Origin: Fulvimonas sp. R45
GTDB lineage: Bacteria > Pseudomonadota > Gammaproteobacteria > Xanthomonadales > Rhodanobacteraceae
Length of the DNA: 64,000 nucleotides
NCBI RefSeq assembly: GCF_030504985.1
Contig: NZ_JASERU010000005.1
Span: 62,001-126,000, forward strand
Reading direction: 5' to 3'
This document shows positions 1-8,500 of this stretch, in pieces; within the stretch, counting starts at the first letter, position 1; each line of letters starts with the position of its first letter. A program made the position numbers and the translations under genes. A model generated the notes under the pieces. The model was given only the letters and a program-made list of their open reading frames with translations. It searched no databases and was not told where the DNA came from.

Positions 1-1142
1 TCGCGGAAAAACGCGCCGATGATGGGGATGTCGCCCAGCAGCGGGATCTTGTTCACCTGCGAGGAAATGCTCTGGCTGACCAGGCCGCCGATCACGAAGG
101 TCTCGCCGTCGCCCAGCTCCACTGTGGTGTCGGCGCGGCGGGTGGTGATGGCGGGCACGGAGACGTTGTCGAGCACCAGCGCGTTGCTGTAGTCCAGGTC
201 GCTGGCTTCGGGTGCCACCTTCAACGCAATGCGGTCCGGCCCCAGCACCGTGGGCGTCACGGTGAGGCCGATGCCGAACTGCTTGTAGGTGATGGTGGTG
301 GTGCCCAGGCCCTGCGGTTCGGGAATCGGCAGCTCGCCGCCGGCGAGGAAGCTCGCGCTCTGGCCGGACAGCGCCACCAGGGTCGGCTCGGCCAGCACGC
401 GGGCCATGCCGTCGGCCTTGAGCAGGTTCAACGTGGCCGACCAGTTGTGGGTCGCCGAACTGGCGACGACGCTGAAGGCCGAGGAAATGGCGCTGCCTGC
501 GTCAGGCGACGAGCCGCCCGAGGGACTGGTGATGCCGTACTTGAACCCGCCGTTGGTCTTCTGGAAATTCAGGCCGAACTGGTCCATCGCCGTCTTGTCC
601 AGCTCCACCACCTTCACGTCCACCTGCACCACGCCGCCGCTGGCGACGGTGGAGATGTCGGCGACGGCACCCTTGGCGCCGGCCGCGTCGGCGGCGGCCG
701 CACGCGCCTGCTCGTGGTCGAGCAGGGTGGGGGTGCTGCCGCTCAGCAGGGCCTGGCCGTCCTGCGCCGCGATGTGCAGGCCGCTGTCGTCCCGTTGCAG
801 CACGCCGCGCACGCGCACGCTCAAGCGTTGCGGCGTGCTGTCGCCGCGGCGCCACAGAAGCAGCGTGGTTTCGCCGGTGCGCTTGCCGACCAGCAGTGCC
901 TCGTTGCGGCTGCCCCCGAGCCGCACCAGGTCCACCACCGACGGATCGGCGATGGCGATGCGCTGCAGGTCCGCGGGCAGGCGCCAGGGGCGCTGTTCGT
1001 GTGTCTGCAGCGTCACGTCCGCATCCGCCGTCGCGGCGACGATGGACGCCGACGGCAGGGCCAGGGCCAGGCCGGCGACCAGCAGGCGCCAGCGGGGAAG
1101 TTGCCGGGCTCGGAAGGCCATGGAGGGAATCCGTCGCGTCAT
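1..1142 (-). CDS. cpaC: Flp/Tad pilus secretin CpaC (RcpA), 3' end cut by window
   Basis: Outer-membrane secretin forming the channel for Flp/Tad pilus export. The frame opens with a signal peptide (MAFRARQLPRWRLLVAG...), then a pilus-secretin N-terminal domain (IAIADPSVVDLV..., LLVGKRTGETTLLLW), a BON-like stretch, and the secretin core (ARVLAEPTLVALSGQSASF, ending near GGLVSQSISSQVNKIPLLGD). Roughly 380 residues are present and the C-terminus runs off the left edge. The start at 1142 overlaps the cpaB stop as ATGA, which implies translational coupling. A second in-frame ATG at 1121 would place the signal peptide closer to the N-terminus and is also possible. It follows cpaB in the leftward operon; the ATPase and inner-membrane platform genes should lie outside the window. 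Confidence 0.93.
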   Translation of the reverse strand, partial: MTRRIPSMAFRARQLPRWRLLVAGLALALPSASIVAATADADVTLQTHEQRPWRLPADLQRIAIADPSVVDLVRLGGSRNEALLVGKRTGETTLLLWRRGDSTPQRLSVRVRGVLQRDDSGLHIAAQDGQALLSGSTPTLLDHEQARAAAADAAGAKGAVADISTVASGGVVQVDVKVVELDKTAMDQFGLNFQKTNGGFKYGITSPSGGSSPDAGSAISSAFSVVASSATHNWSATLNLLKADGMARVLAEPTLVALSGQSASFLAGGELPIPEPQGLGTTTITYKQFGIGLTVTPTVLGPDRIALKVAPEASDLDYSNALVLDNVSVPAITTRRADTTVELGDGETFVIGGLVSQSISSQVNKIPLLGDIPIIGAFFR

Positions 1143-2113
1143 AGTGAATGGGCCTGGGTGCCGCGGATGATTTCCACGCGCGGTGCGGTGCGTACGGGGC
1201 GCCTGGCCGTGGCGGGCCCGGCGTGCGCCTTGCCGGCCAGGCCTTCGCCGTCGATGCCGGCGAAGGCGCGGTTCTCCGGCAGGTCCAGCGCCTGGCGCTG
1301 CCCGGCGTCCAGCTTCGCCAGCGGTGCGAGCACATGTTGCGGCTGCGGGAACAGCGCGCGGTCCGGCTGGCCGTCGTCGCCGGGATGGCGCAGCGCCAGC
1401 GCCAGCTTGCCGTCCTGTGCGCCCAGCAGCAGCTGGTCCACCTCGCCGACCGGCACGGCCAGCACGGCGGTGCGTGGTTGCGGCGGGTTTTCGCTGGTGG
1501 CCTTGGCGGCCTTGTCGGACGCCGAGTCCGACACCTCGGCGGGCCTGGGCAGGTCGCGGCTGCCGTAGGCCAGCACGCGCAGGCGCGACAGCAGCAGGCG
1601 GGTCTGGGTCTGCTCCTTCTTCTGGCCGTAGCTGGCCGTGCCCGGTTTCAGGCTGAGGAACACATCCACGTAGTCGCCGGGCAGGACGCGGTTGCCCGCG
1701 CCGGCCTGCTCGTCCACCGGCACCGCCAGCGCGCGCTCGCCGGGCTTCAGCGCCATCGCGACGCCGTGCGCCAGCAGGTTGGCGGTGATCGGCGTGTCCT
1801 TGCGGATGTCCACCAGCGGCACGTCGCCGACGACCGCGTCGATGGCCGTATAGCCATCCGGAAGCTTCTGTGCCGCCGGCACCAGGTGCAGCGACGAGGC
1901 GGCGATGGGCTGGCCCGCCGGCAGGTCGCCGGCCGCCGCCACGACCGAGACCGTGGATGTCCCCGCAGTGTGGCCTGCAGGCATGGCAGCGTTAGTGCCG
2001 GCTTGCACGACCGCAGGCCGCGCAGCGCGCCTGCCAAGGCTGAATGCCGCGATGGCCAGGATCACGGCCACGACGACCAGCAGCAATGCGGCGATGCGGG
2101 TGAATTTCTGCAT
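1139..2113 (-). CDS. cpaB: Flp pilus assembly protein CpaB (RcpC)
   Basis: Periplasmic Tad pilus assembly factor that works with the CpaC secretin. The 324 residues start with one membrane anchor (about residues 7-27). A SAF domain follows (about 45-110: VVAAAGDLPAGQPIAASSL, LVDIRKDTPITANLLA), then the CpaB/RcpC domain (VPVDEQAGAGNRVLPGDYVDVFLSL). Length and domain order are normal for the family. A strong ribosome site (GGGGAGA) precedes the ATG at 2113. It lies 31 bases after tadE and its stop overlaps the cpaC start. Confidence 0.93.
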   Translation of the reverse strand: MQKFTRIAALLLVVVAVILAIAAFSLGRRAARPAVVQAGTNAAMPAGHTAGTSTVSVVAAAGDLPAGQPIAASSLHLVPAAQKLPDGYTAIDAVVGDVPLVDIRKDTPITANLLAHGVAMALKPGERALAVPVDEQAGAGNRVLPGDYVDVFLSLKPGTASYGQKKEQTQTRLLLSRLRVLAYGSRDLPRPAEVSDSASDKAAKATSENPPQPRTAVLAVPVGEVDQLLLGAQDGKLALALRHPGDDGQPDRALFPQPQHVLAPLAKLDAGQRQALDLPENRAFAGIDGEGLAGKAHAGPATARRPVRTAPRVEIIRGTQAHSL

Positions 2114-2144
2114 CGTGAATCTCCCCTGGCCGAGGACCCGGTCC

Positions 2145-2645
2145 TCAGCCTCCCGAAGTGTCGATCTGGATGGTGGCGGTGCTGCTGAGTGGTTGCCCGA
2201 TCACCCAGCCATAGACGGTTTTCGTGCCGGGCAGGAAAGGGTGGTCGTCGTAGTCGAACGAAGTGGTCACGGTGATGCACTGCACGCTGGTCGGCGCGCC
2301 GCTGGCGCATGCCGCAGGGGCGGACACGGTGATCGGTGCGCTGCTGCAATCCGGGGTTTCGCCCGAGAACGTGATCAGCCATTGCATGGATTGTTGCGCG
2401 GCCTGGCAGGCATAGGACTGGCGTTGCGCATCGGTGCCGTAGTGCAAGGCGGCGCGTGCGCCGTTTGCGGCGGCCAAGGTCAGGGATTGCTTGGCGGCGA
2501 AGATGAGTACGCCGGACAAAGTGAACAAAACAAGCGGCACCATGCCGAACAGGAACACCAGTGCGAACTCGATCGCCACCACGCCACGTTGCTTGCGCCA
2601 GTGGCGCAGCAAAAGCGAATGAGGTGTGGTGGTTGAGATGTTCAT
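2145..2645 (-). CDS. tadE: TadE-like pseudopilin/assembly protein
   Basis: Minor pilin-like component of the Tad apparatus. The 166-residue protein has the TadE signature near the N-terminus: RGVVAIEFALVFLFGMVPLV, a prepilin-like cleavage region with a conserved glutamate in the hydrophobic helix. The rest is a C-terminal domain with several cysteines (residues about 80-130). I chose the ATG at 2645; a TTG four codons upstream (2657) would overlap the cpaA stop. It sits between cpaA and cpaB, and the prepilin peptidase encoded just upstream probably processes it. Confidence 0.85.
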   Translation of the reverse strand: MNISTTTPHSLLLRHWRKQRGVVAIEFALVFLFGMVPLVLFTLSGVLIFAAKQSLTLAAANGARAALHYGTDAQRQSYACQAAQQSMQWLITFSGETPDCSSAPITVSAPAACASGAPTSVQCITVTTSFDYDDHPFLPGTKTVYGWVIGQPLSSTATIQIDTSGG

Positions 2646-2650
2646 GGTGT

Positions 2651-3193
2651 TTACCAATGCAGCAGTACCGGATTGAAGATGACAATCAGGCTGCCCACGC
2701 CGAGCCAGGCGGCATAGGGCAAGCCTTGGCGACCTTGGCGCACAGCGGTCAGGCGTTGACCGAAGGCCGAATTTGCAAACCAGTTTTGTGTAACCCCCAA
2801 GCCGGGTACGGCCTGTGTCAGCACATTACGCGACAGCAAGATTAACAATGCGTGTACGCCGGAGATCAGGCTTGCGATGATCCAGATGGGTATCAGGGCA
2901 GTCGCACCAAGTAGAAAGCCAAGAACTGCAAAGAACTTCACATCACCGGCGCCCATCCAGCCGAAAGCATGCAGTGGCAAAAGGGCGGTCAATCCGGCCA
3001 ATAAACCTAATAAGGCGGGCCATGGTGGCCCGCCCGTGCCTTGTATCCAATCTATGATCAGTGTGCCCACTCCAAGCAGTAGCGCTCCGAACAGCCACAT
3101 GTTTGGAACACGCCGTGCATATAGATCGCTGACTATGACCATTGCGCCAAGCAGTGCGGCCAAGGCGATAAGAGGATTGGGGGGAATGGGCAT
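2651..3193 (-). CDS. cpaA: Prepilin peptidase CpaA (TadV), A24A family
   Basis: Inner-membrane aspartic peptidase that cleaves Flp and TadE-type prepilins. The 180 residues form about six membrane helices. The first catalytic aspartate is in VSDLYARRVPN (about residue 23) and the second in the GxGD motif of GWMGAGDVKFFA (about residue 85). It lacks the N-terminal methylase domain of PilD, as expected for CpaA/TadV. It lies 43 bases downstream of the flp pilin and is the second gene of the operon. Confidence 0.92.
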   Translation of the reverse strand: MPIPPNPLIALAALLGAMVIVSDLYARRVPNMWLFGALLLGVGTLIIDWIQGTGGPPWPALLGLLAGLTALLPLHAFGWMGAGDVKFFAVLGFLLGATALIPIWIIASLISGVHALLILLSRNVLTQAVPGLGVTQNWFANSAFGQRLTAVRQGRQGLPYAAWLGVGSLIVIFNPVLLHW

Positions 3194-3236
3194 TCTCTAT
3201 TCCCGATCAATTGAATAGCGGCTGGCTGAGTGTCTA

Positions 3237-3419
3237 TTACGAAGTAGTGGAAATGCCTGTGTTTGTGGTGATAAGCGCCCAAAGATTCTTAAAGAAATTC
3301 GTGAGCGGATCTTTGAAGGCTGTAACAATAATGCCGGCCACAATCGCCGCCAAAATCCCATACTCCAACGCTGTAATCCCATCTTCCTCGGCCAGGAACT
3401 TGCGGATAGACATGTTCAT
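3237..3419 (-). CDS. flp: Flp family type IVb major pilin
   Basis: Structural subunit of the Flp/Tad pilus. The 60-residue prepilin has a short positively charged leader, the cleavage context EEDGITALEYGILAA (with the conserved G-x-TA-x-EY of Flp pilins), a single hydrophobic helix (about 17-38) and a short polar tail ending GISTTS. The start at 3419 (MNMSIRK) has a GAGGAG ribosome site nine bases upstream; longer in-frame extensions are not pilin-like. It is first in the leftward tad operon, so its promoter should lie in 3420-4035. Confidence 0.93.
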   Translation of the reverse strand: MNMSIRKFLAEEDGITALEYGILAAIVAGIIVTAFKDPLTNFFKNLWALITTNTGISTTS

Positions 3420-4035
3420 CTGAGTTTCTCCTCGGAGCCCCTCGACTCCCCTGCGGTTGACACTCCCGCCGTCATCCCCACGGATGGCTGTGCGGCTGCG
3501 CGACATCCCGCTATCGCGAATGGCCCACCCGGGCCTTGGGCATGTCCGCGGTGGATGGCGGGCATGCCGGATACGTTGGTACCCGGGAAATTCGATGCAT
3601 AAGCTGTGCCGCCTGCATGCGCACGATGCCAGGCGACGAAATGGAATGGAACGATGGAGCCGGAATGGGCACGGCCGTGCGGATGGCGACCGCCGAAGGC
3701 GGCGCTGGAAGTCCCTGTTTCGGCCGTCCGGCCGTTTGGATTGTCACTTCCATAAATCCCCCTGATCACCGGGGCCGCTCAGGGCGCCTGGTAGCTCTCG
3801 AACACAAGTGTCTCCATGCGGATGGTGCGTTGGTACACAAAAACGGCACTTTTGGACTTTTCGTTGTGAAGGCGTCTTCACATTTGCGGGCAGGTTTTGG
3901 TGGTACGCATAGCGTGTGCCGAAAACGTGCATAAGTACCGGGATGCAGCCGCTTTAATGGAGCGAACGGCCAGCAGGGAAGTCTGCGTAGAAGGATCTCC
4001 GCAGACTCGTCGTCACGGGGGGAGCTTCGCGGATC
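3420..4035. other. Intergenic region between divergent flp and araC-type genes
   Basis: This 616-base stretch separates the leftward pilus operon from the rightward AraC-type regulator, so it must hold both promoters. It contains a few short frames with no family signature or codon-usage support, and I assign no gene. It is less GC-rich between about 3720 and 3960, which fits promoter DNA. No confident -35/-10 pair or operator was identified. Confidence 0.6.
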
Positions 4036-5031
4036 ATGGCAGTCGCCAGTTGGGACACCACGCAGGCGTGCGACCTGATTTCCCTCGGCAGCGCGCTGCA
4101 CGTGTGCGAGATGGAGCTGGTGTTGCTGGATGCCAGCGGTCCCCGCGCGGCCGTGGATTCCCGGGTGTTCAGCGAGGCGATCTTCTGCAGCGGCGAAACC
4201 GGCTTCCCGTTCCGCGGCCGCTTCGTGCTGCCGGTGGACTGGTGCATGATCGGCCATATCCACCACACCCCCGAGGGCAGCTGGTGCCACGGCACCGACC
4301 TGCGTTCCGGCATGTCGTTCACCGTGATGCCGGAAGGCATCAGCGAGTTCATGCTGCGCGCGGGCAGCCGCGTCAGCGCGGTGCTGGTGCCGCTGGAGCA
4401 GCTGCGCCGCAAGTTCGCGGAGCTGGAGCCGCACCAGGGCGACATCCCGGCGCGCCTGCTCTCCCTGTTCACGCTCTCGGACGCCGCGGTGGCGCATGAG
4501 CTGGGCGTGCGCTTCGAGCAGATCCGCAGCCGCCTGATCGAGCGACGCGGGTCCAGCGACGAGGAAGCGCTGAAGGGGGAGGACGTGGACGCGCTGCTGG
4601 AAAACCACCTGCTGGCCGGCCTGTCGGCGCGCGCGGAGGACCGCCCGCAATGCACGCGCGGGCGCCGCGCGCACTACCTGATCGTGCAGCGCGCGGAGCA
4701 GTTCATGCGCGCCAACATGCGCCAGGACATCTATATCAACGAGATGTGCAATGCCGCCGGCGTGAGCGAGCGCGCCCTGCGCTACGCCTTCGACGACCTG
4801 CTGGGCATCTCGCCCAACCGCTACCTGTCGATGCTGCGGTTGTGCACCGCGTGCCGCAGCCTGTCGCTGTCCGACGCCAGCCGGCGCTCGGTGAAATCCG
4901 TGGCCTTGAGCTGCGGCCTGTGGGACCTCTCGCGCTTCGCCGACCATTACCGCCGCGTCTTCGGCGAGCTGCCGCGCGACACGCTGATGCGGGCGCCGGG
5001 GATGGAGCCGTTGTCGGCTTCCGCTTCCTGA
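4036..5031 (+). CDS. AraC-family transcriptional regulator
   Basis: Predicted DNA-binding regulator of 331 residues. An N-terminal ligand/cupin-like domain (about 1-210) of unknown ligand is followed by a C-terminal AraC double helix-turn-helix (about 225-325). First helix-turn-helix: IYINEMCNAAGVSERALRYAF; then LLGISPNRYLSMLRL; second: VKSVALSCGLWDLSRFADHYRRVFGELP. The length suits AraC regulators of the adhesin/quorum or small-molecule type. Its location between the pilus operon and the large adhesin suggests control of surface attachment genes, but that is inference from position only. Confidence 0.88.
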   Translation: MAVASWDTTQACDLISLGSALHVCEMELVLLDASGPRAAVDSRVFSEAIFCSGETGFPFRGRFVLPVDWCMIGHIHHTPEGSWCHGTDLRSGMSFTVMPEGISEFMLRAGSRVSAVLVPLEQLRRKFAELEPHQGDIPARLLSLFTLSDAAVAHELGVRFEQIRSRLIERRGSSDEEALKGEDVDALLENHLLAGLSARAEDRPQCTRGRRAHYLIVQRAEQFMRANMRQDIYINEMCNAAGVSERALRYAFDDLLGISPNRYLSMLRLCTACRSLSLSDASRRSVKSVALSCGLWDLSRFADHYRRVFGELPRDTLMRAPGMEPLSASAS

Positions 5032-5087
5032 TCCGGTCGGTTCCTCCATGGGTTTTTGTCGTGGCGGTCCCTTGTCCGGGCCGGCGT

Positions 5088-5220
5088 GCCGCGAGGTTGT
5101 CGACCCCTCCCCGGCCCTCCCCTGCAAGCAGGGGAGGGAGCATGCAGCGCAACGCGCGGGGATTGGCTCCTCCCCCTGCTTGCAGGGGGAGGCCGGGAGG
5201 GGGTGACCGGGCTTGCGGCA
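5088..5220. repeat. Dispersed palindromic repeat, family B, copy 1 (inverted pair)
   Basis: Two inverted hairpin units. The left hairpin is CTCCCCTGCAAGCAGGGGAG and the right is CTCCCCCTGCTTGCAGGGGG. Each is flanked outward by GCCGGGAGGGG-type sequence and a GGGCTTGCNGC tail. Other pairs of the same family lie at 14153-14273 and 18983-19084. This resembles REP/BIME-type elements. The remainder of the 5032-5521 gap contains the adhesin leader and nothing else I recognise. Confidence 0.85.
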
Positions 5221-5521
5221 AGGCCGGTGTTCCCGGCTTCCACGCTTTATATATATGGAGACGTCCTCCGCGCGCGCCGCATCGTGCCTGACGCACGCCC
5301 GTTTCCCGCGTTTGCCGCTTACGTGCATGTGCTTGCCGTATTCGCGCAGCGCCTTGCCGGATACACATAGGCCACTGCCGGTTCGGCGTATTGGCCGTCC
5401 ATACGGCCCTGTCTAATCATCCCCGGTGCGTCTGCAAGCGCAGACGCGTGTCCACGTCAGTTCGCGTGTTGACCTGCAGGGCGGTGCCGGCCGGTGCCGA
5501 AAGCAGGCCAAGGGGGTAACC

Positions 5522-8500
5522 ATGAACCACATCTATCGCCTCGTCTGGTGCAAATCCCGCAACGCCCTGGTGGCGGCTTCCGAGTTGTCGTCGAGGTCGC
5601 ACGGCGGAATCTCCGCCTCGCCGTCCAGGATGAAGGCGGCCAGGCTGATCTCGCTGGCCGTGCTGGGCGCGGGCAGCCTGGTCTATGCCACTGGCGCATT
5701 CGCGCAATCGACCGGCAATTCGAAGCTGGACGACCTGCAATCGCTGGTCAGCAAGTACGACGCACCGGTGGTGGGATCGTCCGCCGCCTCGGGCGTGGCC
5801 GACGTGGCCGGCGCGCCGGTGACGGTGGTCGGCCAGGTGGTGAAAACGACCCTCGCGGCCGTGCAGCCGGCGCACGTCGGCGCGCACGTGTCGGTTTCGC
5901 AGGCGCGCTTGCATGCCGGCGCCCATGTTTCCACGCCGTTGGCGGGTGCCTATGCCGGGGCCCACCTGAGCCAGCAGGGCATCGGTGCCGGTGCGGGCGT
6001 GAGCCTGCATCCGCAGATCCTGGCTGGCGCGGTATCGGGCGTGACCCATGCCGCCGCCGGATTGCCGGTGGCGGGCAAGCTGCTGTCCGGCGTGGATGGC
6101 GCGGTCGACACGGTGGCGTCGGCCGTGCCGGCGATCCACGTGGGGCTGGGTACTACGCTGCATGCGCCGTCCCCGATCGAGCCGATGGCGGCCGACCGGC
6201 GTCGCGATGCCGTGGTCTCCGACCGCGCCCGCTCGCTCGGCATCGCCGATGGCAGCGGCCTGCCGGTGCTGGGCGGCGTGATCGACACTGCATCGAAGCT
6301 GCCGGTGGTCGGTCCGGTCGTGGCGCAGGTGGGCGGCGCGCTGGGCGGGGTGACCTCGGGCGGCGGCGGTGACCTTACCGGGACGGTGGGCAAGGTCGTG
6401 GGCGGCGTGGTGGACACCACGTCGAAGCTGCCGGTGGTCGGTCCGGTCGTGGCGCAGGTGGGCGGTGCGCTTGGCGGGGTGACCTCGGGCGGCGGCGACC
6501 TTACCGGGACGGTGGGCAAGGTCGTGGGCGGCGTGGTGGACACCACGTCGAAGCTGCCGGTGGTCGGCCCGGTCGTGGCGCAGGTAGGTGGCGCGCTGGG
6601 CGGGGTGACCTCGGGCGGTGGCGGTGACCTCACCGGGACGGTGGGCAAGGTCGTGGGCGGCGTGGTGGACACCACGTCGAAGCTGCCGGTGGTCGGCCCG
6701 GTCGTGGCGCAGGTGGGTGGCGCGCTGGGCGGGGTGACCTCGGGCGGCGGCGGCGACCTCACCGGGACGGTGGGCAAGGTCGTGGGCGGCGTGGTGGACA
6801 CCACGTCGAAGCTGCCGGTGGTCGGCCCGGTGGTGGCGCAGGTAGGTGGCGCGCTGGGCGGGGTGACCTCGGGCGGCGGCGGCGACCTCACCGGGACGGT
6901 GGGCAAGGTCGTGGGTGGCGTGGTGGATACCACGTCGAAGCTGCCGGTGGTCGGCCCGGTCGTGGCGCAGGTAGGTGGCGCGCTTGGCGGGGTGACCTCG
7001 GGCGGCGGTGACCTCACCGGGACGGTGGGCAAGGTCGTGGGTGGCGTGGTGGATACCACGTCGAAGCTGCCGGTGGTCGGCCCGGTCGTGGCGCAGGTAG
7101 GTGGCGCGCTTGGCGGGGTGACCTCGGGCGGCGGTGACCTCACCGGGACGGTGGGCAAGGTCGTGGGTGGCGTGGTGGATACCACGTCGAAGCTGCCGGT
7201 GGTCGGCCCGGTCGTGGCGCAGGTAGGTGGCGCGCTTGGCGGGGTGACCTCGGGCGGTGGTGATCTCACCGGGACGGTGGGCAAGATCGTGAGCGGCGTG
7301 CTGGGCGGGAGCCCGGGGCACCAGGATCTGGGTACGGCGCTGGGCACGGTCGTCGGCGGCGTGGTGAACAACGGCGCGAAGCTGCCGGTGCTCGGTTCCA
7401 CCGTGGCCAGTGTCGGCCAGGCGCTGAAGACGGCGACGAACGGCGGCAACATCGGCAGCGGCCTGCAGGGACAACTGGGCATGGTGCTGGGCGACACGGT
7501 GAATTCGCTGTCGCACACGCCCGGCGTAGGTGACGTCGTGGCCAAGGTGGGCCAGACCCTGGGAGAGACGACTGCGCAGATCGACGCGAAAGACAACGGC
7601 AGTGGTGTCGGCGACCTTGCCGGCGTGGTCGGCAAGGTGGTCGACGGCGTGGCGGGCGCCACGTCGAAGGTGCCGGTGGTCGGTCCGGTGGTGGGCAAGC
7701 TGGGCGACGTGCTGGATTCGACCACGTCGGGCAATGGCAACGTGCTCGGCACGGTCGGCCAGGTGGTCGACGGCGTGGCCGATGCCACGTCGAAGGTGCC
7801 GGTGGTCGGTCCGGTGGTGGGCAAGGTCGGCCAGGTGCTGGATTCGGCCACGTCGGGCAACGGGGACGTGCTCGGCACGGCGGGCCAGGTGGTCGACGGC
7901 GTGGCCGACGCCACGTCGAACGTGCCGGTGGTCGGTTCCGTGGTGGGCCAGCTCGGCAACGTGCTGGGCGGCGTGACGACCGGGCAGGGCGGCGGCCTGC
8001 TGTCCTCGCTGACCGACAACGCCGTCTCGACGGCGACCTCGCCTGCGTCCACGGCGGCGCTCTCGCCGCTGGCGGCGCCGGTGGTGCCGCCCCCCAGCGG
8101 CACGCCTTCCGGCCTGATCATCGGCAACGGCGGCGTGGTGGGCACGGCGACGCAGCTGCTCGGTTCCACCGAGAGCTCGCTGTTCACCAATTCCAACCCC
8201 GACGGCTACATCAGCAACGGCAGCCTGAAGGTGAGCAATGCCAATTTCACCCAGGGCTATTCGACGCTGAACCTGCTCGGCTTGCCGGTGGTGAACTCCA
8301 CCCCGGTGGGCACGGTGCTCACCACCACCGACGGCACGGTGCTGGGCGGCACGGGCACCAATTCGCACCTCACCCTGATCGGTGGCGTGACCTCGGGCAA
8401 CTACATCTCCAACATCAACAACGGCGCGGCCGGCGGCCTGCTCGGCCTGCTGTTGCCGAAGAACGCGCCGGCGTGGGCGTCCACCTGCCTCAACGTGCTG

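Noticed and set aside
3511-3753. 80-residue minus-strand frame MEVTIQTAGRPKQG... with a G-rich leader
   Set aside because: No homology, low-complexity composition and location in the promoter region between divergent genes.
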